64,000 bases of DNA from Bretschneidera sinensis (GCA_023935145.1 CM043699.1:124261036-124325035), one strand, 5' to 3'; shown: positions 1 to 13,200, counted from the stretch's first letter. Translations and numbers: made by a program. The notes: generated by a model from the sequence alone, not told the origin.

Positions 1-2
1 AA

Positions 3-266
3 AAGAAAGGACTTTGTTATAATTGTGATGAAATATATCACCATGGCCATAAATGTAAAAGCAAGTTCTTGATACTAATAGGAGACCAAGAAGATGATTT
101 AAGAATTATTTTGCATCAAGATTTAATTTTTGTACACCACTTAGAAGAGGAAGACATTAGCTTATTATCTGAAATATGCATGAATGCTCTAGTTGGCCAA
201 ATGAATCCTAAAACTCTTAGGATAAGTGGTTATCATGGCAATTTTACATTTCAAATCCTTGTTGAC
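3..266 (+). pseudogene. Element A gag C-terminus and start of protease
   Basis: Read from base 3, the frame opens with a plant-gypsy zinc knuckle, CYNC..HGHKC (Cys-X2-Cys-X7-His-X-Cys), which binds RNA in the capsid protein. About 60 residues later comes a protease lead-in ending at the Val-Asp before the catalytic triad. The frame stays open to 305, but from base 267 it reads into an inserted LTR. The true coding sequence resumes at 14462 with Asp-Ser-Glu, where the family has Asp-Ser-Gly. The gag start lies left of the window. Confidence 0.8.
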
Positions 267-522
267 TATAATATTTGTACCTTCAATGTAAGGGTAAAAG
301 AGTAATATAAATAGTAAATCGAATTATACATGAAATTGTAAATGCATACATGAGAAAGAAAGTTGAAATTGAAAGAATTTTTAAAAGAATAATTTTGAAT
401 ATTTTATTTGAAAAGAGTTGAAAAATTTATAAAGAAGAAAGTGCTTAAATTTTTGAAAGATTGAAGGAAAGAGTTAGAAATTGTTTTGAAAGAAAGTTGT
501 AGAACTTTTGAAAGATTAAGGT

Positions 523-745
523 TGAACTGGTTGACCATATTGTCGAACAGTTGGGTGGACTAGTCAGTTTCCATGTGGAAGTAGCATTTTCATAATTTTT
601 GAATAAAAACTGGTCAGTTAGAGGAGGACCGGTCGACTAGTGGTGAACTGGTCGACTAGCAGCTGACCAACGGGTCAAGTGGCAAAACCATAATTTTGAT
701 TAAATGGTCAACCGATCGATTGTGTAGCCAACCAGTCGGACCGAA
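523..745 (+). repeat. Array of GTCGAC-centred motifs in the solo LTR
   Basis: The motif CTGGTCGACTAG and close variants (GGTTGACC, GGACTAGTC, ACCGGTCGACTAG, CAACCGATCG) recur about eight times in 220 bases of otherwise AT-rich LTR. Several copies contain the 6-base palindrome GTCGAC. The position within the LTR resembles that of the GC-rich arrays in the other LTR families of this window. Confidence 0.6.
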
Positions 746-2494
746 AAATTTCTTAGAAAAACGATTTGAGAAGTTAGAAAACATTTTTTAGAACATTTGA
801 AAGTTGTATTCTCTCTCTAAAATCACTCTCTAGAAAAAAACTCTCAAACACTTAGAAATTGAAGAATATTGTAATCTAAACTTAGAAATCAAATCGATTT
901 ATAGAAGAATTTCAAGAATTTCAGAGGAAAAGCTTTGAAAATGTGAAATTCATGAATTTCATTATAAGATTTCAAGATTTAAAGTCATTTCTTCAACCTT
1001 TCTTAAAAATGAGAATTTGAACCTAGGTTTAAGTTGAAAGGAGGAGATTTCTATTGAAATCATTGAATTTGATAAAGATAAACATGCATATATGAAATTT
1101 AAACTGGTACAAAATATAGAAATTTTAGGTTTAAGATAGAGAAACTGATGAATATTTTATGATTAGGTGTTGGAGATTAGTAATTTGGAGAAATTGCGAA
1201 GAGTAACAGGAAAATGAAGGAAATAATTCAAGAGTAGCTTTAGGTGCAACGTGGTGAGTTAAAATTTACTATTGATAAGCGAGACAAACATGAAATTTGA
1301 ATTGATAATAATATGAGATAATTATTAAAATATATTATGAATATGTTGATTTGATGAAATATATATGATGTGTGATAATTGGATGATTAAATAAGAAATA
1401 TGAATATATGATATACTTGAAAACAAATATATGAGAAGCTAATAAGGTTATATCATTGAAAAGATAAATTGATAGAAATTAATGAATATATATTGAAAAA
1501 AGAAATGAATCTCTTGAGGTTTTGATCAATGAGTTGATATATATGAAGAGATGATTTGCTATATATGATGAAAAGAAAGTTTTCATGAAAGAAAATAATT
1601 TTTGATTTGTATGATGTTATGAGGTGCCTGCTTGCATGTCATTGATCATATGCATAGAGGGAAGACCACAACTATGGCTAGTCTGGATGAGACATGTCGA
1701 CATTTGGGAATAAGTTCTCAGAACTTATACCATAGATTGGTATGATTGACCCATACATTGATAGTATGGAGAAATGTTACATGAAATTATGAGGAAGAAA
1801 AAAATGAAATGATGAGAAAGAAAAAAATGAAATGATGATGAAATGAGGATGTGGATGCATGTATGATTATTATATATATATTGCTGAGATATTAAAGAAT
1901 CAATTTGACTGAGAAATAATGATTTGAATATGAGTCTTATGAAGAGATATAAATGATGAAAGGAAATGTAACATGAAATTTATAAATTGATTGTATTGTA
2001 TTGTGAACCTCATAATGAGGCAAGTATGAATAAAATATGATAAAATGAAAATTATAAATTGATTAAATACATGAGTTGAATTCTGAAATGAGGTTTATAT
2101 GATAATAGAAAGAATGATATGGGAACTAATAGATGAATAATTATTTGTGAATTATGATCATGATTGAGATATAATTATTACTAGAAGTATATAAATCGAG
2201 TACTTCTAGTAAATTGAATTCACTAAGCTTGTTAAGCTCACTCCTCAATTTTAAATGATTTTAGGTTATGGGCAGGTTCAATAGATCCTCATCTTGAGTT
2301 CAGAATAAGAATCTAGGTATGTTCATGTAATACCTGTATTCGTAAAGAAAAGGGTAAAGAAGTAATTTAATAAATACGACATGAAGTTTAAATAATGTAG
2401 TTACGCGAAGGATTTAGTATTGAATAAAATAATTCTTTTGGAAAAAAAATTCAGGACGTGGATGTCATTAAAAGAAAAGAAGTAAAAAAAAAAA

Positions 2495-2508
2495 TCTGGA
2501 CGTCCAGA
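2495..2508. repeat. Perfect palindrome TCTGGACGTCCAGA in B 5' LTR
   Basis: A 14-base perfect palindrome, followed by the partial repeat ACATCCAGA. The same palindrome occurs in the 3' LTR at 11883-11896. Confidence 0.85.
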
Positions 2509-3453
2509 ACATCCAGAAGAAGAAAAAAAAGGAATGAAAAAAAAATGTCAAAACTTGTGTGCAGCAAGTGGCAGCACCTGCTGCTAAGTAAAATGTGGGA
2601 GGCTGAATGTCTCCCACATTGCCAATTCGTGGCAGCTAAGAATTAGAGGGGGAGGGGGCAGTTGAAGAAAAAATTAAAGGCAGCCACTTGCTGCCAAGGG
2701 AAGCAGAGTTTCATTTGAAACTCTGCATGTCTTCTACATCTCCAAAACATGGAGTAAATTTGAGAGCTCGAGAAATATAAGATGGGAGGGGCTGCTAAAG
2801 CCAAAGAAAATTTATATATATGCAAACATATTTATAAACTGAACGATTTCATTCAGTTTCTTTCAATATCTCTTTTTGTCAAAATATTTGGGGACTTAAA
2901 GAAATGCTGGAAGAGCAAAATTTTGAAGGAGTTTTTTTGTAGAATTATATAGAGAATCAGGAAAAGTTATCAGAGAAATAGAAGGTAGTAACATAGTATT
3001 TCTTTTTGAATTTCTAACATTTATAAAATTCCCAGAAAGTCAAAGTGAGAATTTTCAAAGTGTGTAGTTTATATCGAATTGAAGAATAAATTAGAAAATT
3101 TATACAAATATGATGTCAGATGTTGACGATCTACAACCAGAGGAATTTCTAACAGAAACGGGAAAGGCAAGAAGGTGATCCATGGCTAGCTTTAAGAGTT
3201 ACGTGGTGAGTTGGATTTACTTTAAGTAGTCTAAATAAAAAATGAAATATTTAGTGATAATATTAAAATAAATTATTGATGTATGCTTAGGTGATAAATG
3301 AAAAATTGATTTATAGATATGATAAGAAATTTGGACATGTAGAATATTTTTCGGTGAGAAATAATATTTTTGGAAATAAAAGTTTATTTGAGAATAAAAG
3401 AGATAAATAAATTATTGATGAGTTATAATGATGTTTTAGCACGAATTATGAGG

Positions 3454-3633
3454 AGATGAATTTTAGTGAATATTGACAAGCTTTGGTGGATGATTTGATG
3501 TGATTAAAAATGAAATTTAGTGGATTTGGACAAACTTTGATGGATAATTTGATATGATTTGGGATGAAATTTAGTGGATTTTGACAAGCTTTAATGGATG
3601 ATTTGATGTGATTTGGGATGAGTGGATTTTAGT
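3454..3633 (+). repeat. Tandem repeat, about 55 bp x 3, in B LTR
   Basis: Three copies plus a partial fourth of a unit that starts near GAAATTTAGTGGATTTTG and contains GACAAGCTTT and GATGATTTGATGTGATTTGGG. The matching block in the 3' LTR is 12844-13021. Confidence 0.75.
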
Positions 3634-3755
3634 ACAAATTTTTATATAATTTGAGAAAAAATTAGGATAGTCAATTTAAATATTTTGATTTTATGTGATT
3701 TTTATATTACTGTTTATATGCATATTTCACATCATTATTCATATGCAAATGCATT

Positions 3756-3970
3756 AAATGAAAAAGAAAAGAATCGGGAAGGCAGCCGGTCTAATGAAAA
3801 ATGAAAGAACAGGGAAGGCAGCCGTCTAATGAAAATGGAAGAACCGGGAAGGCAGCCGGTCTTATATGAATGAAAGAACTGGGAAGACAACTGGTCTAAA
3901 TGTGAATGAAAGAACCGAGAAGGCAGTCGGTCTAAATGAGAATGAAAGAACCGGGAAGGCAGCCAGTCTA
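3756..3970 (+). repeat. Tandem repeat, about 30-35 bp x 6, in B LTR
   Basis: Units of the form AATGAAAGAACCGGGAAGGCAGCCGGTCT recur six times with small differences. Each unit carries an imperfect inverted repeat, ACCGG..CCGGT. In the 3' LTR the block spans about 13145-13327 and has one unit fewer, so copy number has changed since insertion. Confidence 0.8.
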
Positions 3971-4058
3971 AGATAATAACAACCTGTCGACATGTGGGAA
4001 GACGTTCCCATCATATGCATTCATTGCATTGCATTTTTTTAATTATCGCTTGCATTAT

Positions 4059-4363
4059 TGAAATACTGATGTGTGATGTATAAATTGTGAATATAATTAA
4101 TGATGGTTGAGTCTCACAGAAAAAGACAGTTATGGTGATAAGATTTGTGAAATGCTGAGGTGTAGTGTATTATTATGAATATAATTAATGATGGTTGAGT
4201 CCCACTGAAAGAGACAGTTATGTGATAAGATTATTGAAATGCCGAGGTGTGGTGTATTATTGTGAACATAAATATAGATGGATGAGTCTCACAGAGAGAC
4301 AGTTATGGTGATGAGATTATTGAAATGCTGAGGTGTGGTGTGTTATTGTTATAGTGATAAGAA
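4059..4363 (+). repeat. Tandem repeat, about 88 bp x 3.5, in B LTR
   Basis: Units start TGAAATGCTGAGGTGTGGTG and contain GGTTGAGTCTCAC, GAGACAGTTATG and GTGATAAGATTATTG. The matching 3' LTR block is about 13413-13720. Confidence 0.75.
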
Positions 4364-4888
4364 CAATCTAAATGGTAGATTTTATGATGTGAACCTCCTT
4401 ACGAGGAAATCATGAGATAATTGATGGTCTTGAGGTGAACCAATAAATAAGAGAAAGATATTGATAGAGAATGGATATTATGATATGTAGAGTAATAGTA
4501 AAGTGCTAGTATCAAGTGTAGGAAATATAAATTGAGTACTTTTAGTAAATTTAATTCATTGCACTTGTGAAGCTCACCCCTCATTGTACAATAATTTTTA
4601 TGTAGCAGGCTTGACAAATAGTTTGGTGAGTTGAAGTTCAGAAGAAATCATTTTCTGTAAGCCACGTGGGTGTCATCATCCTCAGACCAATGAGAAAATA
4701 AAAAATGAAAAATTTATTTGTAAATTTTCATGCATTTTATGTTGTATAGAATGTTTTAAGCTCGGATTGATGTAAATTTCTTTTGGTATTATTTATTTTT
4801 ATTGTTGCATATATGTGTCATGCTGAGATTTCAAAATGTGATGACACCATTTCGGGGGTGGCCAACCTGGGATAGGTCGTTACAATTT

Positions 4889-4900
4889 TGGTATCAGAGT
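4889..4900 (+). other. Primer binding site of element B (tRNA-iMet type)
   Basis: TGGTATCAGAGT starts 4 bases after the LTR end. It differs by one base from TGGTATCAGAGC, the complement of the plant initiator-tRNA-Met 3' end. Confidence 0.9.
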
Positions 4901-4959
4901 ATTAGGTTTTTAAGATTCTGTAGACTGCATAAAAAGTAAGAAAGTGGAAGATTAAAATA

Positions 4960-5592
4960 AATTATAATGAACAGTCTGAGGATGACACGTGGACGTGCTA
5001 GTGCTAGAGTTAGAATTATTGCTTTGAGAGGGTGTGGCAGGCCCACAATATTTTGTCAAGTCGAGGTTGAGTTTGAATCTCTGGTTGCTAGAAGGGAATG
5101 TGCTAATAGCATGATTGATATTAAAAAATATAATTGATATTAGTAAAGGTGTGAGAGAATCTAAAATTTAAGGAGATGAGCTAAGATAAGCTCTTACTCA
5201 TGCTTTTGAGAAAATAAATGTAACAGATGATAGAGTTGATAGCTTATAGCATAGACTTGATGAGCAGGCTAGAGTAATGCCTGATGTTGTTAATCTAGTA
5301 ATGGTAGACATTTAAAAATGTGGAAAAGTGAGTTTATGCATGAGATGCAGGGAGATATAATTAAGCTAAATGCTTTGTTGTTTAAAGGATCTATGAATCC
5401 TTTTATGCTTGAGTTTCGGGAGAAATGTGTAGAGATATTATTTGGTATTTTATTAATAATTGACAGGTAGATGGTTGCCTTTGCTTCATTTGAGTTAGAA
5501 GGAGAAGTTTTAGATTGGTGGGAGGATATTCTTCCCATGTTAAGTATAGATATTGATAGACTCTTAACTTGGAATAGGTTTAAGGAGGTTTT
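4960..5592 (+). pseudogene. Element B gag remnant, N-terminal part
   Basis: Translated pieces in shifting frames resemble a plant gypsy gag: an Arg-rich start near 4985 (MTRGRASARVR), a piece like FKGSMNPFMLEF near 5390-5410, and WWEDILPM..LTWNRFKEVF at about 5517-5592. Several stops and frame changes interrupt it. The frame is then cut by a minus-strand solo LTR at 5593. Gag would form the cytoplasmic particle; this copy cannot. Confidence 0.65.
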
Positions 5593-6926
5593 TGTTGTGC
5601 GTTTATCTATCTAAATAAATAAGAAAATAATCACACTCATTTTACTTGCAAGTGCACAAGGTCAACTTAGTAGTATAGTGTGCGAAAGAAAGATCATCTC
5701 CACAGAGATTAGTGAATTTCGTTTTAGAATTAGTTTCGCAATAATGAAGTAAAAACAAGAGAAATAACTATTGAGTTTAAAATAATAAAGGTAAAGGCGT
5801 AGGGACTTGATATCCACCACTAATTATGATACCACAACAAAATAGTATGCCAATGCTTTACTCATGTCATGAATACCTAATGTTTGTCAACCTAAGGGCA
5901 TGGTATCTACTCCTTAAGCTATTGATCTCCCTAAGCAACGAGTTAGGTATGGTATCTACTCTAACTCTTTTCTCTCTCAAGGGATTCAACATGGTGTATG
6001 CTGAGTTGTTCTTTAAGAGAGCATAGGATCTATGGAAATCGACAACCACAATGGGACCTAGGGCATGGTATCTACTCCTGGTTTCCCATGTTGATTAACC
6101 TAAGAATCTGGTGTGGATATCTTTTGTTACTAATGTCAGACCCAGGACTTGGTCATCCAAATTGATCTAACTAACAAGTCCATACCACATGCACATATTG
6201 ATCAGACATATACATATGAGGAATTTAAATAAAAACAGGTATTAATCAAGTTAAGCAACACAACATAAATATTGCAAAGGCGCCAATACTAAATTTATTG
6301 AGTAAACATAATTAGGGCTTCAACCAAGCCCTACTAAGAATTTAATTACACATAATAAAATAAAAAGGAAAGAAGAAACCTGAAAACATTATGGAGAAGA
6401 GTCGTCAATTCGTCACCACAATCTCTTCCTTCAGGCTCGTCTGGCCTCCGGCCTCCAAACTAAACTAAAATAAGATTGAAAGATAAAAGAAGGGATTAGA
6501 TGATGCCCATTGTGTGTGTTTTATAGGTGTATTTATAGGGGGTGAATAATCCTAGAAGGCTCAGGAACCCTAAACTTTCCTAAAACATAAAACTCCTTTA
6601 TTTCCAAAACTGGTTTTGCCGCTTTATTGTTCACGCCCGTACATGTACGCTATATCACAAGGCTGCACTCGATCCTTCTTTGTGTGTGCATGATCTTATG
6701 TGCGCTCGATCGCATGCAATAGTGCGATCGATCGCACTCTAGCCAGCAGCTGCTCCAGGATTTCCAGATTTCTTCCTTTAAGTGCCAAAATTGATTCTTT
6801 TTCTCCAAGACCCTATAAAAACATGTAAAACACAAAAGTGAAGTAAAATAGACTAAATTATATAGACAAAGAGCTTTAACATATGTAAATTAAGGGGCTT
6901 AAATATGAATATTTAAGCACTTATCC
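5593..6926 (-). mobile_element. Solo LTR of the C family (Y type), inside element B gag
   Basis: On the minus strand it reads from GGATAAGTGCTTAAATATTC to CGCACAACA. It matches the LTRs at 20489-21842 and 27401-28720 along its length, including the GCGATCG-rich array (here about 6650-6745) and the block with ATGCTCTCTTAA near 6010-6030. There is no internal domain on either side, so it is a solo LTR. I could not find a convincing target duplication; the gag flank may also carry a small deletion. Short ORFs here come from the array and do not look coding. Confidence 0.8.
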
Positions 6927-6939
6927 TTAGACTTTTAGA

Positions 6940-7480
6940 GCCCAACATGATAGAGACTGATTTATTTGAGGTATATGAACTATGTCAGATTGGTGGATAT
7001 ATCAATTCAGATTAAGAGATATGTGATGAAGTAAGGGAAAGAGAAAGAGTGGTTAAAGAGGCTTAGACATATAGGTTATAGAAGTACAGGTAGTATGAGT
7101 GTATAGGGTGAGAGACCACCCCAAATGAGACGTTCCTTGTTACAAGGAACTGAAGTACAGAGTCAGAGGCAAACAACATCTGTTGCTTTTGCATCTCAGA
7201 ATACTATTGGTGGGACCCTTAGATTTGGGAGACAGATTATGGGAACAGGAAGTCATGGCAGAGGAAGTACGTATGCCACCAAGGGGAAGTGGCAATCTGA
7301 TGTACGATTGGGAGACAGAAGTTTGTTACAGATATATTCAGGTGAGATTCTAGAATTGTCAAAATTTGAAATGCTTTATATGTGAAGAAGGTGGACATGT
7401 CAATGTTGGTTGACCTTGATACAACCCATTCTTTTGCATCAAGTATTCATATAAAGTTTTATTGAAGTATGTATTAGTCC
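6940..7480 (+). pseudogene. Element B gag C-terminus and protease remnant
   Basis: After the solo LTR the sequence carries a decayed gag tail with DLFEVYELCQ near 6957 and an Arg/Gln-rich stretch. Near 7400-7450 there is a protease-like VDLDTTHSFASS, where the family has Asp-Ser-Gly-Ala-Thr-His-Ser. The catalytic Asp is kept but Ser-Gly is changed. An open stretch at 7125-7385 is part of this decayed gag and is not a separate gene. Many stops. Confidence 0.6.
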
Positions 7481-7989
7481 TTGGGTGCAAAATATTTCTG
7501 TGATAATCATAAATGCTTATAAAGGTTATCCGATTAGAAAAATATGAAGCAGATTTATTATCTTTGAATATATATAATTTCATTTAATGTTGAGAATGAA
7601 TAGATTGTCGATGAAAGAAGATAGTGTTCAAAATATGGACATAAGAAGTTTAACTTTTAGAGAGAACATGAAATACTCTCGAATTATCTTATTTTGCTCC
7701 GACCTCTAGGAGATGGTTGAAGAAGGATTGTAAGAAGTTATTGGCATACATAATGGATCCTAGAAAGGAAAATAGAAAGTTAGAATAAATCTTAGTGGTG
7801 AAAGATTATTATAATATAATTTCTTGATGAGTTGTCTAGGTTGCCTCCAAGTAGGGAGATTAATTTTTCTATTGACGTGATACCAGAATCATCACATATA
7901 TTTAATAGCACCCTATATAATGGCACTAGCTGAATTAAGAGAGAGGAACATACCATTTTAAGAATTTTTGGATAAATAATTTTTTGAAC

Positions 7990-8560
7990 CTAACGTATTT
8001 GGGGAGCCCCTATGTTGTTTGTGAAGAAGGAAGATGGAACGATGAGATTGGGTATAGACTACAAATAGTTGAATAAGAATAAATACATTTTTCCCAAGAT
8101 AAATAAATTGTTTGAGCAGTGCAAGGAGTGAAAGTATGTCCTAAAATATATTTGAGATCAGGTTATCACCCATTTGATGATAAAAGAAGGAGGCGTGTCT
8201 AAAACTGTTTTTATGATATGTTATGGTCATAAGTTTCTGGTGATGCCATTTGGGTTGACTAATGTCTCGGAAACATTCATGGACTGGATGAATAAAATGT
8301 TTGAACCATTTCTTGATAATCTAGTGGTTATGTTCATCGATTACATCTTGGTATATTTTAAGACTACGGAAGAGCAAGTAAAACATTTAGAAATTATGTT
8401 GGAGACTTTGAAGAGAAAGAGATGGTATGATATAAGTTCTCTAAGTGTGAGTGTTGGCAGAAGGAAATAACTTTCTTAGAACATGTAATGTCGGGAATGG
8501 CATAACAGATGATCTATAAAAGTAGAGGCAATGTTAAGTTGGGAGACATCAACTAATATG
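7990..8560 (+). pseudogene. Element B reverse transcriptase remnant
   Basis: Recognisable RT blocks in order: LFVKKEDGTMRLGIDYK (about 8010-8070), then [10 protein letters not shown] (about 8235-8265), then VVMFIDYILVYF (about 8325-8362), where the family has VVFIDDILVY. The second catalytic Asp of the Asp-Asp pair is Tyr. A short open stretch at 8174-8470 spans the central part. Stops and a frameshift surround it. Confidence 0.8.
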
Positions 8561-10010
8561 ACTGAGATTATAATCTTCTTGGGTTAGCTGGTTATTATAG
8601 AAGATTCTTTTAGAATTATTATTTTTATTATTGTAATATGGTTGAATAGACTGACTAGGAAAAAGGTGAGATTGTATGGTGAGGGAAGTGTGAGAAAAAT
8701 TTCCAATCACTAAAGGAGAAATTAACTACAGCTCCAATATTGGTGTTTCCTTCTGGTGATGAAGGATTTGTAGTGCACAGTGATGTATCGCATCATTAGA
8801 TGGATATGTGTAACATAGGAAAGCTATGGCCCATACTTCTAGGCAATTGAAGATTCATGATAGAAATTACCATACTCATGAATTAGAGTTGGCTGTTATA
8901 GTATTACTTTAAAGATCAGAGACATCATCTGTATAGAGCCACTTGCGAGATATTCATGGGTTATAAGAGTTGGACATACTTATCTACCCAAAGAGAGTTG
9001 AATTTAAGGTAAAGATGGTAGATAGAGTTGATTAGTAATTATGATTGTACAATTCACTATCATCTAGAAAAAAAATGCGAAGGTGATAGTTGATACATTG
9101 AGTAGAAAGTCTACAAGAAAGTTAATTGCTAGTGGGAGCCCTGATGTGAAATTGATGAGGGATTTAGAGAAATGGAATAAAGTTGAATATCGATGGTAGA
9201 TGATCATAAATAAAGAATATAGTTGTACAGTCATCCATAGTAAAATGCTTTAAAGATGCAAGGTATAGATGAAGAGAAAGAAAAGATTAAGTATTGAGTG
9301 TTTACTAGAAAACAATATAAGTTCAAAATTTAAAATGATGGTATCCTGGATAGAAATAGTGTTTCCAATAACGCAGAGTTGAAAAAAGAGATAAGGAGGG
9401 AGGCACATAATGATGTAGATTTGATGAAATCAAGTAACAATAAGATGTATACATGAATGAGATAGAATTTTCTAATGGTCAGAATTGAAGAGGGATGTAG
9501 TTGATAGAAAGAATTATTAGGGTACTAGAAGATATATTAAGGACAAAAGTGATGATTTTCTCAGCAAGTTAGGATGCTTACATGCCATCAATTGAAATTG
9601 CTGATAATAATCAACATCGAACTAATATTGAGATGGCATCGATTGAGGCATTATATGGTAAGTGGTATAGAACTCCTATATGTTGGGGAAAAGTGGTAGA
9701 AAGAAATGTATTTGACCCATCAATTATTGAGTTAACAACTAAGAGGATCAAATTGGTTATAGAGAACTGTAAGGTAGCACAGAGTAGACCTCTTGAGTTT
9801 CAAGAAGGTGATGGGATGTATTGGAAAAAAAAAATCTCAATGAAAAGGTGTATTGAGATTTAAGCAGGAAAAAAGAGTTGAATCTGAGGTAAGTGGGACC
9901 CTATGAGTTTGTTGAGAAAGTTAGGCTAGTGGTGAGGTTTCCAGAGTTGGAGCATTTATATAATGTATTTCATGTTTCACTTTTAAGAAAGTGTTTACAT
10001 GATATTTCGA
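8561..10010 (+). pseudogene. Element B RNase H, integrase and C-terminal remnant
   Basis: RNase H-like pieces are visible near 8700-8900 (TAPILVFPSGDEGFVVHSD). The integrase C-terminal half is open at 9582-9863, with EALYGKWYRTPICWGKV and the downstream AQSRPLEFQEGD, typical of the Del/Tekay type. The usual tail (FEHLYNVFHVSLL-like) is readable near 9950-9990 with frame changes. The usual chromodomain is not clearly readable. Heavily mutated and non-functional. Confidence 0.75.
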
Positions 10011-10211
10011 GTTAAGCTATAGAAATGTAGAAAGATTGGGCTTATATACAAGTACCAGTGAGGATTTTAGACAAAAAGAACAAGTCTTGTATAATAAAGA
10101 TATTTCATTAGTTTGAGTTCTGTGGCAGAATAAGGATGTGAAAGAGATTACATGAAAGCGTGAGACAATTATGAAGAAGTATTATTCATTTTTGTTTCTG
10201 GAATTAAATAA

Positions 10212-10251
10212 GGAAATTTTGGGGATGAAATTTTTGTAAGGTGGGTAGAAT
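10212..10251 (+). other. Polypurine tract region of element B
   Basis: The internal region ends with a purine-rich run, AATTTTGGGGATGAAA, followed by GTAAGGTGGGTAGAAT, directly before the 3' LTR start TGTAATACCC. This is the plus-strand primer region and has the form usual for Del/Tekay elements. Confidence 0.8.
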
Positions 10252-13200
10252 TGTAATACCCATATTCGTAAAGAAAAGGTAAATAAGTAATTTAATAAAT
10301 ATGACATGAAGTTTAAATAATATAGTTACGCGAAGGATTTAGTTTTGAATAAAATAATTCTTTTGAAAAAAAAAAATTCGGGATGTGGATGATGAGAGCC
10401 ATAAAATGCACCTTAATCTTACTTATTTGTTAGCATTTTAGGGTTGATTTAGGTTTTAATTGCATTTTTATTTGTTAACAACTCTAAAGTGGTATTCTTA
10501 GAGCATTAACTTATTTCGGTGCATTTTTAGGTATCTTGAGTTAAAAGAGATGGAAAAACTATCATTATTTTAAACATGAAGCTTCAATGAATACTCTAGT
10601 GAGAAAATGGTTGCGGAAGAGCCAAGATGAAGAGAAACCAAGAAAGGAGTTTCACTAAATTGCTAGAATTGCCATACAGATCAATCATCTATGCAAATTA
10701 AACTATATTGATGCAGGAAGAACCATGAGATGAGCCATATATGCTTAGAAAGATCTGGAAGTCAATTTTCTGGAAAATTTTACGGTTCGTGAAAATTATT
10801 TTTTAGAGAAAGTTATGGCAGTTTTAGTAGTCAGAGGTCAGACCTCCATAACAGCATCAGGTCAAGGTGCACCCTTCAGAAAGAAGCCCAAAAGAAGCCT
10901 CAAAGACCCAACAGGTCAAGGTGCACCTTGAAAGGCTGAGGCACACCCTGGAGAAGCTGAGACACACCCCACCGCACACACTAGAAACTTGACAAAAGCC
11001 AAGGTGCAGCGCGCACACAGACCCTGTTCTCCGAGTTAGACCCTAATTAGGTCTTTAATGACTTGTTCAAACCCTAAAACACCCTTAAGCCTTGTACACT
11101 ATAAATAGACCACTTAGAGTTTGTAATTTGACATTCATAAAATAGATAAAAGGGTGGAAAACTCAAGAGAGGCTGCCACACTCTCCCCCATGGCCGACTA
11201 ATCTCTAAGCAAGGCGAAGGGATGAATCCCTAGGTTTTGTTGTTCTTTAATTCCTTTATTAGTTCAGTTGTAATATGGATTTATCGTTAAACATTATTAT
11301 GATTTACTTTTCAATTTAATTAGAAGATTTCCCCTTAATCCAGTGATTGCATCTTTCTCCCCTATATAAGTCTAGTCATGCTCTTGTTATGTGATGTTGT
11401 TGAGGTGTGATTGAGTCCGGTAGATTTCTCTTATAGATTTGTCCATTGCTGCAGTATTGTCATCATGATATATTGTCGTTTCTTGATAATCTATAAGTTA
11501 GGTCATGTGTGCTTGAAAGTAAAAAATATTTCATAACAATTACATTAGGGTTTATATATGTTCTTAATTGAATATTTGCTGATTGCTTGCTTGGGATATG
11601 AAACTTACAATCGAGATAAAGACAATTGAATTGAGACCGGAATAAGGCAAAAAACCTAGGGAGGATTCCCGGACCCTTGTTGCCTCCATCATATTATCTA
11701 TACAATTTTCTCACAATTCAAATTCTCTCATTTAATCTTTTATCATTTGTGTTAGGGTTCACACCTTCTCATGTAGCTATATTGTTTCCATGTGGAATTG
11801 ACACCCCAAAGCTATGCTACAACAACCGCGTTATGTTTTGGGCGTATGGACATCATTAAAAGAAAAGAAGTAAAAAAAAAAATCTGGACGTCCAGAACGT
11901 CCAGAAGAAGAAAAAAAAAGAATGAAAAAAAAAGTCAAAAGTTATGTGTAGCAGGTGGCAGCACCTGCTGCCAAGTAAATTGTGGGAGACTAAATGTCTC
12001 TCACATTGCCAATTCGTGGTAGCTAAGAATTAGAAGGGGAGGGGGCTGTTGAAGAAAAAATTAAAGGCAGCCACCTGTTGCCATGGGAAGCAGAGTTTCA
12101 TTTGAAATTCTGCATGTCTTCCACGTCTCCAAAACGTGGAGTAAATTTGAGAGCTCGAGAAATGTAAGATGGGAGGGGGTACTAAAGCCAAAGAAAATTT
12201 ATATATATGCAAACATATTCATAAACTGAACGATTTCGTTCGGTTTCTTTCAATCTCTCTCGTTTTTCTCAAAATATTTGGGGACTTAAAGAAATGCTGA
12301 AAGAGAAAAATTTTGAAGGAGTTTTCTGCGGAATTGCATAGAGAATCAGGAAAACCTATCAGGGAAATAGAAGGTAGTAACATAGTGTTTATTTTTGAAT
12401 TTCTGACATTTATAAAATTCCCAGAAAGTCAAAGTGGGAATTTTCAAAGTGTGTGGTTTATATCGAATTGAAGAATAAATTAGAATATTTATACAAATAT
12501 GATGTCAGGTGTTGACGATCTACAACTAGGAGAATTTCTGAGAGAAACGGGAAAGGCAAGAAGGTGATCCACGGGTAGCTTTAAGAGCAATATGGTGAGT
12601 TTGATTTACTTTAAGTAGTCTAAATAAAAATTGAAATATTTAGTGATAATATTAAAATAAATTATTGATGTATGCTTGGGTGATAGATGAAAAATTGATT
12701 TATAGGTATGATAGGAAATTTAGACATGTAGAAATATTTTTCGGTGAGAAATAATATTTTTGGAAATAAAAGTTTATTTGAGAATAAAAGAGATCAATAA
12801 ATTATTGATGAGTTATATTGATGTTTTAGCACGAATTATGAGGAGATGAATTTTAGTGAATATTGACAAGCTTTGGTGGATGATTTGATGTGATTAGAAA
12901 TGAAATTTAGTGGATCTTGACAAACTTTGATGGATAATTTGATATGATTTGGGATGAAATTTAGTGGATTTTGACAAGCTTTAATGGATGATTTGGTGTG
13001 ATTTGGGATGAGTGGATTTTAGTAGAAATTTTTACATAATTTGAGAAAAAATTAGGACACTCAATTTAAATATTTTGATTTTATGTGATTTTTATATTAC
13101 TGTTTATATGCATATTTCACATCATTGTTCATATGCATATGCATTAAATGAAAAAGAAAAGAACTGGGAAGGCAGCCGGTCTAATGAAAAATGAAAGAAC

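Larger units (their letters stand above)
2326..4884 (+). repeat. Element B 5' LTR (2559 bp)
   Basis: Begins TGTAATACC and ends GGTCGTTACA. It matches the 3' LTR at 10252-14273 once the 1.46-kb insertion there is removed. It holds a 14-base palindrome, three tandem-repeat blocks and no gene. A TATA-like stretch (TTTATATATATG, near 2809-2820) may be the promoter, but this is weak. Confidence 0.9.

Noticed and set aside
3756..3970. CRISPR-like regularly spaced repeats
   Set aside because: Units are contiguous degenerate tandem copies within an LTR, with no unique spacers, and the DNA is plant nuclear.
5593..6926. A target duplication for the solo LTR in B gag
   Set aside because: GTTTT on the left and CTTTT near 6932 on the right could be matched only by allowing extra bases beyond the usual LTR end, so I do not claim it.
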